The translations under genes and the position numbers were made by a program. This document shows, one piece after another, positions 7,872 through 16,290 of a DNA stretch of 33,825 nucleotides. Under the pieces are notes generated by a model that saw nothing but the letters and a program-made list of their open reading frames with translations, searched no databases and had not been told where the DNA came from. Where the stretch lies: assembly GCA_030536145.1 (NCBI GenBank), contig JAUNQN010000033.1, forward strand, positions 1 to 33,825. The letters are read 5' to 3'. Every line of letters starts with the position of its first letter. Within the stretch, counting starts at the first letter, position 1. The stretch comes from Akkermansia sp. (GTDB taxonomy: Bacteria > Verrucomicrobiota > Verrucomicrobiia > Verrucomicrobiales > Akkermansiaceae).

Positions 7872-9602
7872 TTACTTCTTGGCTTTATCACGCTCCACCA
7901 GGGGGATGGTGACGCCGGTTTCCATGATGACCTTGCCGGAGTTGCCGACGGCACCCCAGGTAAGGCCCTTGAGGGGCTCGAACTCCTCTGCCATGGCGGC
8001 CAGCATCTGGGTGGGGCACTGGCAGTTGTTCACGGTGGCATTGCTGGTGCCCAGCTTGAGCAGCAGGTCACGCAGGATGTACCAGTCCGGCTTGGAGTTG
8101 CCGATGGGCTCTATGGCCTTGTTCAGGCGCTGGATGCGGCCTGTCACGTTCACCATGGTGCCGTACTTCTCTGCAAAGGTGGTGCCGGGCAGCACCACGT
8201 CGGCTGCCTTGGTGGTGGGGGTCTCGCTGTGGTCCATGGCCAGCAGGTAGTCCAGCCCGGCCAGGTCTTCCGTGGTCAGGCCCGCCTCTGCGGTCACGTC
8301 CTCTCCCAGCACGATGAGGGCGCGGATGGCGCCCTTGCGCACGTTGCTGCACAGGGTGCCCAGGCCGGAGCCGCTCTTGCCCAGGATCATCTTGGCACCG
8401 TTCGTGTTCGGGTTGCGGTCTGCGGAGATGAGCATGTCGTCTCCCTTGCCCTTGCGGCCCACCACCTCAATCTGGCGGACGCCCAGGCGGTCAGCCAGCA
8501 CGCGTACGAGGTAGAGTTCCTCGTTGGTCATGCGGGCGGAGGCGATGATGGCGGTCTTGGCGGCACCACACTTGCCGATCTGCTCTGCCACCAGGCCCAG
8601 GGTGGCATCCCAGGTGGATTCACGCTGGGGTGCGCCTGCATCGGTCTTCACCAGCGGGTTGGTCAGGCGGGTGTCGGCGTTGATGTACTTGTAGTTCAGG
8701 CGGTGGTTGTCCGGCATCCAGCAGGAGTTCACCTCATCGTTCTGGCGGGGGGTGATACGGTAGACCTGCTGCTCACGGGTCCAGATGTTGATATTGGTGC
8801 CGGTGCCGCAGTTCACGTCGATGGTGGGGGTGCTCTTCAGGAACCACACGCGCATCTTGAAGCGGAAGTCCTTGCTGGTCATGGCACCCACGGGGCAGAT
8901 GTCCACCACGTTCATGGAGTAGTTGCTGTCCAGGCGCTTGCCGGGGTAGCATGCCACGGCATTGTGGCCGCCGCGGCCCACCACGCCCAGCACCTCGTCG
9001 CCGGCGATTTCCTTCATGAAGCGGATGCAGCGGCGGCAGAGCACGCAGCGCTCCTGGTCCAGGTTCACGCGCTCGCCGATGGAGATGTTCTTGCCCTTCT
9101 TGATCTTGCTTTCCGTGAAGCGGTGGGTGCCGGAGCCGTAGTCGTTGGTGTACTCCTGGAGCTTGCACTCGCCGGCCTGGTCACAGATGGGGCAGTCCAG
9201 CGGGTGGTTGGTCAGCAGGAACTCCAGCACGCCGCGGCGGGCGTCTGCGGTGAGCTTGCTGTTGGTGCGTATGCCCATGTTCTCCGCCACGGTGTTGGCG
9301 CAGGCAATGATGGCGCGGGGCATCCAGCTGATGGGCTGGTAGCCGTCCTCGCCATAGGTGGGGGTGGCACCGGGGGCCAGGCGCGGGGGCATGCCCTGTT
9401 CCACCAGGCACATGCGGCAGGAGCCGGCTATGGAGAGCTTGGGGTGGTAGCAGAAGCACGGTACGTGCGCGCCCACGGAGTTGCAGGCATCGGCAATGCG
9501 CGTCCCCTTGGGGAAGCGGTACCATTTGCCGTTGATCTGGACGTTGACCTTGCCTTCGGCAGCGGCCTCGTCTTTCGGCAGTGTTGCGGGTTGTGTGCTC
9601 AT
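7872..9602 (-). CDS. nuoG: NADH-quinone oxidoreductase subunit G
   Basis: NuoG is the largest hydrophilic subunit and carries several iron-sulfur clusters of the electron wire. In order, I see an N-terminal 2Fe-2S ferredoxin domain (PCFCYHPKLSIAGSCRMC), the His-plus-three-Cys 4Fe-4S motif (HPLDCPICDQAGEC), and a further 4Fe-4S set (CVLCRRC, then ICPVGAMTS). A molybdopterin-oxidoreductase-like region follows, with no sign of an active cofactor site. At 576 residues it is much shorter than the enterobacterial protein of about 900, because the C-terminal region is compact. It follows nuoF by 12 bases, without a Shine-Dalgarno. Confidence 0.95.
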   Translation of the reverse strand: MSTQPATLPKDEAAAEGKVNVQINGKWYRFPKGTRIADACNSVGAHVPCFCYHPKLSIAGSCRMCLVEQGMPPRLAPGATPTYGEDGYQPISWMPRAIIACANTVAENMGIRTNSKLTADARRGVLEFLLTNHPLDCPICDQAGECKLQEYTNDYGSGTHRFTESKIKKGKNISIGERVNLDQERCVLCRRCIRFMKEIAGDEVLGVVGRGGHNAVACYPGKRLDSNYSMNVVDICPVGAMTSKDFRFKMRVWFLKSTPTIDVNCGTGTNINIWTREQQVYRITPRQNDEVNSCWMPDNHRLNYKYINADTRLTNPLVKTDAGAPQRESTWDATLGLVAEQIGKCGAAKTAIIASARMTNEELYLVRVLADRLGVRQIEVVGRKGKGDDMLISADRNPNTNGAKMILGKSGSGLGTLCSNVRKGAIRALIVLGEDVTAEAGLTTEDLAGLDYLLAMDHSETPTTKAADVVLPGTTFAEKYGTMVNVTGRIQRLNKAIEPIGNSKPDWYILRDLLLKLGTSNATVNNCQCPTQMLAAMAEEFEPLKGLTWGAVGNSGKVIMETGVTIPLVERDKAKK

Positions 9603-9614
9603 TCTATGAAAAGG

Positions 9615-11024
9615 TTAGTCTTCGCGGGTCAGGTACTTGGCAGCCTCGGCAGCCTCCGGGCTGTGGGGCTTGAGTGCGTTGATGGGTTTGGTGAGTGCCA
9701 GGAATTCCTCACGGAACTTGGTGGTGAAGGCCTGCACGGGCCAGCTGCACGCCTCGCCGAAGGCGCAGACGGTGCGGCCGCAGATGTTGTCTGCCACGGA
9801 TTTCAGCAGGTCCACGTCCTCCGGGGAGCCCTTGCCCTCGCAAATGCGGGTGGAGAGCTTGTACATCCACGGGTTGCCCTCTCGGCAGGGGGAGCACTGG
9901 CCGCAGGATTCCCAGGCAAAGAAGCGGTTCAGGTTGTTGAGCATCTTGGGCATGCTGCGCGTGTCATCCATCACGATGACGCCGCCGGAGCCGCTCATGG
10001 AGCCGTGCTGGGCGATGGAGTCCAGGTCCAGCGGGATGTCGAACACGCTCATCTCACGCACGGAGCCGTCCGGGTTCTTGCCCTTCAGCACCTCGTCGCA
10101 GCGCATCACCTTGGCAGAGGCGCCGCCGGGGATGATGGCCTTGAACTTGCGGCCGTCCTTCGGGCCGCCGCACAGGTCGTACAGCAGCTCGCCGTACGTC
10201 ATGGAGCCGGAGATGATTTCATAGTAGCCGGGGCGCTTCACGTCACCGGACACACCGATGATGCGGGTGCCGGGGGAGCGCTGGGCACCCTCTGCGGCGT
10301 AAGCCTCGCCGCCCATCATCATCACCTGGCGCACCTGGCACAGGGATTCCACGTTGTTCACGATGGTGGGGCAGCCGTACAGGCCGATGGCGGCCGGGAA
10401 GAAGGGGGGCTTGATGCGGGGGTAGGGGCGCACACCCTCGATGGAGTTGATGAGGCCGGTTTCCTCACCGCAGATGTAGGCGCCGGCGCCGCGGTGCAGG
10501 ATGAGTTTCAGGCTGAAGCCGGAGCCCTGGATGTCCTCGCCCAGGAATCCGTGCTCCTCTGCCTCCTTGATGGCCTGGCGCACAATCTTGGCACCCTCCG
10601 GGAACTCCTCGCGCATGTAGATGACGGCGTAGTGCGCCTGCACGGCGTAGCACGCAATCACCAGGCCCTCTATGAGCTGGTGCGGGTCCTGGTGCACCAC
10701 AAAGCGGTCCTTGAAGGTGCCGGGCTCGGATTCGTCGCAGTTGCACACCAGGTACACGGGCTTGGTGTTGCCCTTGGGGATGAAGGTCCATTTCACGCCG
10801 GTGGGGAAACCTGCGCCGCCGCGGCCGCGCAGGCCGCTCTTCTTCACCTCGTTGATCACGTCGGCCGGCTCCATCTTCAGGGCCTTCTTGAGAGTCTCGT
10901 AGCCGCCGTCTGCCAGGAAACTGTCGATGGACGGGGTGTATCCCTCGCGGTCGATGTTACGGAAGATGCGGCGCGTTTCCCGCGGGTGCGGCTCCTTGCC
11001 GGGTTTGTAGGTAATCTCGCTCAT
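9615..11024 (-). CDS. nuoF: NADH-quinone oxidoreductase subunit F
   Basis: NuoF binds NADH and FMN and is the electron entry point of complex I. The glycine-rich nucleotide motif GLRGRGGAGFPTG lies near 70, and the flavin/NADH region around GAGAYICGEETGLINSIEG follows. The N3 4Fe-4S ligands are in SCGQCSPCREG with the fourth cysteine in CGRTVCAFG. The protein has 469 residues, slightly long for the family. The gene starts 15 bases after nuoE and has no Shine-Dalgarno. Confidence 0.97.
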   Translation of the reverse strand: MSEITYKPGKEPHPRETRRIFRNIDREGYTPSIDSFLADGGYETLKKALKMEPADVINEVKKSGLRGRGGAGFPTGVKWTFIPKGNTKPVYLVCNCDESEPGTFKDRFVVHQDPHQLIEGLVIACYAVQAHYAVIYMREEFPEGAKIVRQAIKEAEEHGFLGEDIQGSGFSLKLILHRGAGAYICGEETGLINSIEGVRPYPRIKPPFFPAAIGLYGCPTIVNNVESLCQVRQVMMMGGEAYAAEGAQRSPGTRIIGVSGDVKRPGYYEIISGSMTYGELLYDLCGGPKDGRKFKAIIPGGASAKVMRCDEVLKGKNPDGSVREMSVFDIPLDLDSIAQHGSMSGSGGVIVMDDTRSMPKMLNNLNRFFAWESCGQCSPCREGNPWMYKLSTRICEGKGSPEDVDLLKSVADNICGRTVCAFGEACSWPVQAFTTKFREEFLALTKPINALKPHSPEAAEAAKYLTRED

Positions 11025-11039
11025 GTTCTCGCTGTGGGG

Positions 11040-11618
11040 TTACTTGGTCTTGAGTTCTGCCATCAGGGCGTCCACCTTCTCCGGGGTCATCTCGGAGTAC
11101 AGGGTGTCGTTCACCATCACGTTCGGGCCGAAACCGCAGTTCGCCAGGCATTCCACCGGCTCAATGCTGAACAGGCCGTCCTCGCTCACCATCATCGGGT
11201 CCTCCTCGTCCATGTCGGCCACGTCCAGGCCCATCTGCTTGCAGATGTGGGCGATGAGCTCCTCACCCCCGCTCATGGCGCAGGCGATGGTGTGGCAGAC
11301 ACGGAAGTGGTACTTGCCGGGGCAGCGGGTGTGGATGCCGGGGTAGAAGGTGACCACGCCGGCCACGTGGATGGGGGTGCTGTTGCACTCTGCGGCAATC
11401 CACTCTATGGCGGCGGGGGAGATGAAGCCGAACTCCTCCTGCACCACGTGGATGAGGGGGAGGATGGCGGACTGCTCCTTGCCGTCCGGATACTGGGCGA
11501 TTACTTTCTTGGCCTCTTTCTTGAGCTCCGGCGTTACCTCAAACTTGGGGAAATACTTTTCACCGGGGGACGGCTTGGCGACCGTCAGGGCATCGATGGC
11601 ATCAGGTGTTTCAGACAT
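11040..11618 (-). CDS. nuoE: NADH-quinone oxidoreductase subunit E
   Basis: NuoE is a thioredoxin-fold subunit that holds the 2Fe-2S cluster N1a and sits beside NuoF. The ligand pattern is complete: a Cys-x4-Cys pair in VCHTIACAMSGG and a Cys-x3-Cys pair in VECLANCGFGP. At 192 residues it is a little longer than the common length of about 160, because of an N-terminal extension of about 30 residues. It lies 33 bases after nuoD, in a CA- and CT-rich spacer with no Shine-Dalgarno. Confidence 0.96.
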   Translation of the reverse strand: MSETPDAIDALTVAKPSPGEKYFPKFEVTPELKKEAKKVIAQYPDGKEQSAILPLIHVVQEEFGFISPAAIEWIAAECNSTPIHVAGVVTFYPGIHTRCPGKYHFRVCHTIACAMSGGEELIAHICKQMGLDVADMDEEDPMMVSEDGLFSIEPVECLANCGFGPNVMVNDTLYSEMTPEKVDALMAELKTK

Positions 11619-11651
11619 GGTAGGAAATGGTTGTGTGTCGAGGTGGTGGAG

Positions 11652-12896
11652 TTAGCGGTCGCATTCGCCCTGCACGAAGTCGAAGGAGCCGAGGATGGCG
11701 CCGACATCGCTGACCAGGTGGCCGGGCAGCAGCTCCGGCAGGATGGAGAGGGTGCAGTAGGAGGGGCTGCGCATCTTCAGGCGGTTGGCAATGCCGCCGC
11801 CCTTGGAATCCAGGAAGAAGCCCAGCTCGCCCTTGGGGTTCTCTGCGGCAAAGTACACCTGGCCGGCGGGGGCGTTCACGCACTGGGTGGAGACCATGAA
11901 CTGGCGGATAAGCTCCTCCATGCCGGTCATCACGTCCTTCTTGGCGGGCAGGATTCCCTTGTCCAGCTGCACCCAGATGGGGCCGCCGGGCATGTTCTTG
12001 ATCACTTGGCGGATAATGCGCACGGACTGGCGGATTTCCTCCATACGCACCTGGAAACGGGCGTAGCAATCGCCCTCCTGGGCCACCGGCACGTCGAACT
12101 CGTAGTTCTCATAGCCCAGGTAGGGGTTGGTCTTGCGCAGGTCTCGCTCCACGCCGCTGGCACGCAGGTTGTTGCCGGTCATGCCGCAGGTCAGCGCCAT
12201 CTCTCGGGAGATGACGCCCACGCCCACCAGTCGGTCGATGAAAATCTTGTTGTGCAGCAGCAGCTTCTCCATTTCGTCCACGGTCTTGAGCGCGTGGTCG
12301 CAGAAGTCCAGGATCTGCTTCTCGATGCCCTTGGGCAGGTCTCGCGTCATGCCGCCGATGCGGGTGTAGCTGGAGGTGAAGCGGGCGCCGCAAATCTGCT
12401 CGTACAGGTTGTGCACGCGCTCCTTCTCCTCGAAGGCGTACAGGAACACGGTCATGGCGCCGGTGTCCATGGCGTACACGCCCGTGCCCAGGAAGCAGGA
12501 GGATATGCGGGAAAGCTCACAGCACAGCACGCGGATGGCCTGGCCGCGCTCCGGCAGCTCCCAGCCCAGCAGCTTCTCCACCGCACAGGCGTAGGCTATG
12601 TTGTTGCTCATCGGCGCCAGGTAGTCCATGCGGTCCGTGTAGGTCACAAACTGGTTGTAGTGGCAGTTCTCCGCTATCTTCTCCATGCCGCGGTGCAGGT
12701 AGCCGATGACCGGGTCGCAGGAGACTATCTCCTCGCCGTCCACCACTAGCTTAAGCCTTAACACACCGTGTGTTGCAGGGTGTGACGGGCCCACGTTCAG
12801 TGTCACCAGCTCGCCCTGGTCGTCTGCGTCGTTGTTCAAATAATCCGCTGCCGAAGTCAGGGGATCAGGCACTTGTAAAATCTTGGTCGTCTTCAT
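11652..12896 (-). CDS. nuoD: NADH-quinone oxidoreductase subunit D
   Basis: NuoD is the 49-kDa-type subunit, related to the large subunit of NiFe hydrogenases, that forms the quinone site with NuoB and NuoH. The protein has 414 residues. It shows the NVGPSHPATHGVLR motif near the N-terminus, the HRGMEKIAE segment, and a C-terminus of DFVQGECDR, matching the family's usual ending. It is not fused to NuoC. It is the first nuo gene here: the upstream neighbour is an unrelated repair gene, 158 bases away, so nuoA, nuoB and nuoC must be encoded elsewhere. A promoter can be proposed at 12941-12969. Confidence 0.97.
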   Translation of the reverse strand: MKTTKILQVPDPLTSAADYLNNDADDQGELVTLNVGPSHPATHGVLRLKLVVDGEEIVSCDPVIGYLHRGMEKIAENCHYNQFVTYTDRMDYLAPMSNNIAYACAVEKLLGWELPERGQAIRVLCCELSRISSCFLGTGVYAMDTGAMTVFLYAFEEKERVHNLYEQICGARFTSSYTRIGGMTRDLPKGIEKQILDFCDHALKTVDEMEKLLLHNKIFIDRLVGVGVISREMALTCGMTGNNLRASGVERDLRKTNPYLGYENYEFDVPVAQEGDCYARFQVRMEEIRQSVRIIRQVIKNMPGGPIWVQLDKGILPAKKDVMTGMEELIRQFMVSTQCVNAPAGQVYFAAENPKGELGFFLDSKGGGIANRLKMRSPSYCTLSILPELLPGHLVSDVGAILGSFDFVQGECDR

Positions 12897-12940
12897 AAGC
12901 TGAATTCAGAGGCCGGCTCAAGCCGCACCCGCGCGTTCCG

Positions 12941-12969
12941 ATTTAACACCTTTACCACCCGAAATTCAA
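12941..12969 (-). promoter_or_regulatory. candidate nuo operon promoter
   Basis: On the minus strand, TTGAAT (12969-12964) and TTAAAT (12946-12941) are separated by 17 bases, leaving 44 bases before the nuoD ATG. The 158-base gap upstream of nuoD is the most AT-rich stretch near the operon, so other start points are possible. No Shine-Dalgarno is present before nuoD. Confidence 0.5.
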
Positions 12970-13054
12970 GCCTAAACTTGCTTGCTCTCCCTTATTCTGT
13001 GCGGAAAAGGGATGAAATAACAATTAGTTAAAACAAACATTCGTTAAGCTATCC

Positions 13055-13711
13055 TTAGCATCGGCGGGATTCGCGGAGCTTTCTGCGGGTCAGGCGGAGC
13101 AGGGGTTCCGGCAGGGCGGCGGCCAGGGAATCATGCAGGGCAGGGTGGCGCAGGCATATTTCGCACGCGCACCAGGCCACGGCCATGTCGGAGTAGTAGG
13201 CACCGGGCCGTATGCCGGGCAGCACGCCTGCCACACGGGCAGCCCAGGCGGGGTCTTTCACAAAGTGGTCCAGCAGCATCACGGTGCCGAAGCGGCGCAT
13301 GTACTCCTGCGGGTGCCGGGTGTACGGCAGCAGCCACTCCCATGCCTGCTCCCGCGCTGCTGCGGCAAAGCTGTACGTGGCGCAGCAGGAATCCACCAGG
13401 CTCCAGTTGTCCAGGCGTGGCGCCAGGCGGTCGATGCAGCGGGTGCGGGCGGTGAAAGGCAGGGAATCCATGTAGCCCGGCAGCATGCCGCAGAGCATGA
13501 TTTCCTCGAACGCGGCGCGCTTGCCCGGCAGCCGCCGCAGCAGCGCGGGCGCATCCCCGCTGCGTGCAATGGCGCGTGCCAGCCGCCGCAGCCGCGGCAG
13601 CCGCACCCCCAGCAGCGGGTGCGTGTTGTCCGGCAGCAGCTTTTCCGCAAACCGTGCATAGGCAGGCTCCGCCATCTCCCGCAGCCGCGCCTGTATTTCC
13701 CTGCGTTCCAT
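13055..13711 (-). CDS. DNA alkylation repair protein (AlkD-like, HEAT-repeat fold)
   Basis: This 218-residue protein resembles the AlkD family of DNA glycosylases, which remove alkylated bases using a HEAT-like helical solenoid. I base this on the helical repeat layout, on the segment LDNWSLVDSCCATYSF (the family typically has an NWxxVDS motif here), and on the later WRRF-like PQEYMRRFGTVMLLDHFV stretch. The open frame extends 78 codons further upstream, but the ATG at 13711 is preferred. It begins MERREIQARLREM, like family members, and lies 6 bases after a well-formed promoter. The gene is divergent from the hypothetical gene at 13833. The glycosylase activity is inferred. Confidence 0.8.
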   Translation of the reverse strand: MERREIQARLREMAEPAYARFAEKLLPDNTHPLLGVRLPRLRRLARAIARSGDAPALLRRLPGKRAAFEEIMLCGMLPGYMDSLPFTARTRCIDRLAPRLDNWSLVDSCCATYSFAAAAREQAWEWLLPYTRHPQEYMRRFGTVMLLDHFVKDPAWAARVAGVLPGIRPGAYYSDMAVAWCACEICLRHPALHDSLAAALPEPLLRLTRRKLRESRRC

Positions 13712-13717
13712 GCCCCC

Positions 13718-13746
13718 ACTATACCCCAATCCCCCCGCCCGCGCAA
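13718..13746 (-). promoter_or_regulatory. promoter of the AlkD-like gene, 6 bases from its ATG
   Basis: TTGCGC (13746-13741) and TATAGT (13723-13718) are separated by exactly 17 bases, and only 6 bases lie between the -10 box and the ATG. Transcription should start at or next to the start codon. Confidence 0.65.
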
Positions 13747-13797
13747 GCAAACACCCGCCGTACCGCGACAACGGACAATGCGTGACGGAAATTGACC

Positions 13798-13826
13798 TTG
13801 ATTCCGCTCCGGGCTGCGGGTATGAT
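13798..13826 (+). promoter_or_regulatory. promoter 6 bases from the ATG at 13833
   Basis: TTGATT (13798-13803), 17 bases, then TATGAT (13821-13826), then 6 bases and ATG. The layout predicts a leaderless mRNA. It shares a 121-base intergenic region with the divergent AlkD-like gene. Confidence 0.7.
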
Positions 13827-13832
13827 GGGTGC

Positions 13833-14282
13833 ATGAGCAAGGTTTCCGCTGAGCAGTTGGACATGGTGCGCGCATGGGCCGCGCAGGGTATTGATTTGAA
13901 CGGCATCCAGAAGCGCCTGTCCGCAGACTGCGGCGTGCACCTCACCTATATGGATGTGCGGTTCCTGCTGCTGGACAACGGGATTGAAATTGCCACCGCC
14001 CCGGAACCCGTGAAGGAGGAGCCCGCCGCCCTGGCGGACCAGCCTGCCGCGGAGGAACCCGCCGCCCCTGCCCCTGCGGTGGACGGCAAGCCGGTGGTGA
14101 CGCTGGATGACCTGCAGATTCCCGGTGCCCTGCTTTCCGGCAAGGTGGTGTTCCCCGGCGGCACCAAGGGCTCCTGGATGATTGACCAGATGGGCCGCTT
14201 CTCCTGGAGCGACCTGAGCGCCCAGCCCACTCCCGCAGAGCTTCAGGCTTTCCAGTTTGAGCTCACCCAGCTGCTGCGCTGA
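13833..14282 (+). CDS. hypothetical protein with a charged Pro/Ala linker
   Basis: I do not recognise a named family. The 149-residue protein has three parts. Residues 1-50 look like a small helical domain (AEQLDMVRAWAAQGIDL, then MDVRFLLLDNG) that could be a helix-turn-helix. A Pro/Ala/Glu-rich linker covers about 55-85. A C-terminal domain of about 60 residues contains VVFPGGTKGSWMIDQMGRFSW. There is no signal peptide or membrane helix, so it should be cytoplasmic. The ATG at 13833 is chosen because a promoter ends 6 bases before it; the upstream extension of the frame is unlikely to be translated. A terminator follows. Confidence 0.8.
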   Translation: MSKVSAEQLDMVRAWAAQGIDLNGIQKRLSADCGVHLTYMDVRFLLLDNGIEIATAPEPVKEEPAALADQPAAEEPAAPAPAVDGKPVVTLDDLQIPGALLSGKVVFPGGTKGSWMIDQMGRFSWSDLSAQPTPAELQAFQFELTQLLR

Positions 14283-14341
14283 TGGAAGGGGCAATATGCT
14301 AAGACAGCGCGCCTGAGGCGCGGGGATTATTTTTCGGTGAG

Positions 14342-14370
14342 GCCGGCTGCCCGTGGGGCGGCCGGCTTTT
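14342..14370 (+). terminator. terminator after the hypothetical gene at 13833
   Basis: An 11-bp stem (14342-14352 with 14356-14366, one G-T pair) is followed by TTTT. It lies 60 bases after the stop codon. Confidence 0.8.
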
Positions 14371-14418
14371 GCGGTATGTGGTTGCGGGGTGGGTGGAGAA
14401 TAATTTGCGGCAGGGGTG

Positions 14419-14450
14419 CAAAAAAACGGCACTGCCTTGGGCAGTGCCGT
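14419..14450 (-). terminator. terminator of the TIGR04073-type gene
   Basis: A perfect 11-bp stem (14426-14436 with 14440-14450) has a TTG loop. On the minus strand it is followed by a run of seven T. It lies 30 bases beyond the stop at 14480. Confidence 0.85.
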
Positions 14451-14479
14451 GTGATAGAAAGGAGATGAACCGGTGCAGG

Positions 14480-14914
14480 TTAGTTGCTCTGCTGGCGGGA
14501 GTAGTTGTACTTGCTCTGGAAGCCGAGTTCCTCCGGGAATTCGGAGAAGCCGGACCAGGAGTTGTACTCCTTCAGGCCGGAGCGGCCGCAGCTGCCCTGG
14601 TAGGGCGGGCGGTAGGTGCACTTGTAGGTGGGAGCCCAGAAGGTCACCAGCTCATAGAAACCGTAACCGATGCGGGTGAAGGTACGGGTGAAACCTTCCA
14701 CGATACCGACGGAGAAGCCGGCGTAGTCACCTTCCTCGCTGGTCCAGCGAATGATGGTGGTGGGGAGCTCTTCAATGCTGAAGAGGATGTTGCCGATGGC
14801 ACGACCCAGCTTGCGGGTGGCTGTGTACTCGGAGGCAGGCGGAGCCTGAATGTCACCGTACACGGTGCCCGCAAGAGCGGTCAAAAGGAGAGCAGGAAGA
14901 AGTAAGCGCTTCAT
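14480..14914 (-). CDS. exosortase system-associated protein, TIGR04073-like
   Basis: This 144-residue protein starts with a clear signal peptide (MKRLLLPALLLTALAGTVYG, cleavage near residue 20), so it is exported. The core, RKLGRAIGNILFSIEELP near 34-51 followed by GFSVGIVEGFTRTFTRIGYGFYELVTFW, matches my memory of the TIGR04073 family. Members are small proteins of unknown function found in organisms with exosortase/PEP-CTERM-type sorting systems, including Verrucomicrobia. The C-terminal 45 residues are rich in Tyr, Ser, Gly and Pro, with two cysteines (near 99 and 109). It has its own promoter and terminator. No exosortase is in the window, so the link is by family only. Confidence 0.75.
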   Translation of the reverse strand: MKRLLLPALLLTALAGTVYGDIQAPPASEYTATRKLGRAIGNILFSIEELPTTIIRWTSEEGDYAGFSVGIVEGFTRTFTRIGYGFYELVTFWAPTYKCTYRPPYQGSCGRSGLKEYNSWSGFSEFPEELGFQSKYNYSRQQSN

Positions 14915-14924
14915 AACGTCACTA

Positions 14925-14953
14925 TAGATACCACTTCTTGCCGAGCATTGCAA
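14925..14953 (-). promoter_or_regulatory. promoter of the TIGR04073-like gene
   Basis: TTGCAA (14953-14948), 17 bases, TATCTA (14930-14925), then 10 bases to the ATG. An overlapping TATAGT ends 6 bases before the ATG. Either choice leaves practically no 5' leader. Confidence 0.6.
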
Positions 14954-15039
14954 GCGGAAAAGTTGGTTGTCTTGCAAAAAAGTGCAATTTTTTCCGTGTG
15001 GTGCATGGCGTGCGGCAGGTGGAGGCGGTTTGCGGCGTG

Positions 15040-16278
15040 TTACAGGGGCAGGGGAGTGTTGATTTCCTCGTCCGTAAGGTAGCAGCCGGGGTCGGAGCCG
15101 TACCAGTGGCCGTTGGCGAAGGCGGCGCGGGTGCGGAAACCGCCGCCGCACAGGTGGAAGTGCTTGCAGGTGGCGCAGCGGCCGCTGAGCTTCTTCTGGC
15201 GCTCGGCGGGGTCGTCGCTGCCGCGCAGCTCCTTCAGCTGGTCTGCGGAGGGCTGGCCGGCGGCCTCCCACACGTCTGAGAATTTCTGTTCCTTCACATT
15301 GCCCAGGGTGACACCCTGCCAGAACTGGTCCGGGTGGATGAAGCCCTGGGTGTCTATGTTGGCGATGCCGCGGCCGGAGCTGTTGGCGCCGCCGCCGTTC
15401 CAGGTGAGCAGGCGCAGGGTTTCCTGGGCCAGGGGGTGGCCTTCCCGCAGCTGGCGCAGCAGCAGGTACACGCCGTCTGCCGGCTGGGTGACGGTGAGCA
15501 GCTCGCGGTCCTGCCCCTCGTCGTGCCATTTCTGGGAGCGCGCGATGAGCATGTCGATGGCGCTGCGGGCTTCGTCCGGGTGCAGGCTGGCCACATCCAC
15601 GCCGCGGCCGGTGGGCACCAGGTGGTAGAAGCATACGCGGCGTATGTTCTCCTGCTCGATGAAGTCGAGAATCTGGGCCATGCTCTGGACGTTGTTGCGG
15701 GTCAGGGTAAGGCGCAGGCCGGTCTTCTGGCCCACTTCCTCGCAGAGCTTGAAACCGCGGATGGCACCCTGGAATGCGCCGGGAACGCCGCGGAACTTGT
15801 CATGCACGGCACCGATGCCATCCAGGGAGATGCCGACGTAGGCCACGCCCAGGTCCTTGAACAGGCGTGCCAGGTCCGGGGTGATGCGGGTGCCGTTTGT
15901 GGAGATGGTGACCTTCAGCCCGCGGCTGGTGGCGCGCTCCAGCAGCTGCGGGAGCTGCGGGTGCAGGGTGGGCTCACCGCCGGAAAGCAGCAGGGCGTTC
16001 ACCTTGTAGTCCGCCAGGTCGTCTATCACGGCGCAGCACTGGTCCCAGTCCAGCTCCCCGGCGTACTTTTCCGCGTGGGAGTCTGCGTAGCAGTGCACGC
16101 AGCGCAGGTTGCAGGTGCGGGTGATGTTCCACACCACGATGGGTTTGCGCGTGCGCGCGGAGGTGGGGGCGCAGGTGGCGGTGCTGCTGTGCGGGTTGTT
16201 GTCCCCGTGGCCCTGGCCGTAGCGTATGTGGTCGGCGGGCTGGGAGATGCCTGTCCAAAGCTTGGTGATATTGATCAT
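15040..16278 (-). CDS. ahbC: radical SAM/SPASM protein, 12,18-didecarboxysirohaem deacetylase (AhbC)
   Basis: AhbC removes two acetate side chains from didecarboxysirohaem to give iron-coproporphyrin III in the alternative, sirohaem-based haem pathway. The radical SAM cluster motif is C56-x3-C60-x2-C63 (TRTCNLRCVHC), followed by LSGGEPTLHP and the C-terminal SPASM cysteines (CATCKHFHLCGGG and a later GCYLTDEE). The N-terminus, ITKLWTGISQPADHIRYGQ, and the segment YVGISLDGIGAVHDKFRGVPGAF resemble AhbC of sulfate reducers as I recall it. The protein has 412 residues. It starts 12 bases after the AhbD-like gene, so the two form an operon. A related role such as NirJ in haem d1 synthesis is possible but less likely from the N-terminal match. 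Confidence 0.75.
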   Translation of the reverse strand: MINITKLWTGISQPADHIRYGQGHGDNNPHSSTATCAPTSARTRKPIVVWNITRTCNLRCVHCYADSHAEKYAGELDWDQCCAVIDDLADYKVNALLLSGGEPTLHPQLPQLLERATSRGLKVTISTNGTRITPDLARLFKDLGVAYVGISLDGIGAVHDKFRGVPGAFQGAIRGFKLCEEVGQKTGLRLTLTRNNVQSMAQILDFIEQENIRRVCFYHLVPTGRGVDVASLHPDEARSAIDMLIARSQKWHDEGQDRELLTVTQPADGVYLLLRQLREGHPLAQETLRLLTWNGGGANSSGRGIANIDTQGFIHPDQFWQGVTLGNVKEQKFSDVWEAAGQPSADQLKELRGSDDPAERQKKLSGRCATCKHFHLCGGGFRTRAAFANGHWYGSDPGCYLTDEEINTPLPL

Positions 16279-16290
16279 GGGAATGTGGAG

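Noticed and set aside
5478..12749. A very long open frame on the plus strand (over 2,400 codons) opposite nuoD-nuoJ
   Set aside because: It is the mirror of real genes whose GC-rich third positions remove stop codons from the opposite strand. The translation is Gly/Ala/His/Val-rich without domains, while the minus strand encodes recognisable complex I subunits throughout.
14991..15039. Hairpin-like TTGCA/TGCAA with A and T runs around 14970-14992 as a terminator for ahbC
   Set aside because: It lies upstream of the TIGR04073-like gene's promoter, but the T run is oriented for the plus strand, where no gene ends, and the stem is only 5 bp.
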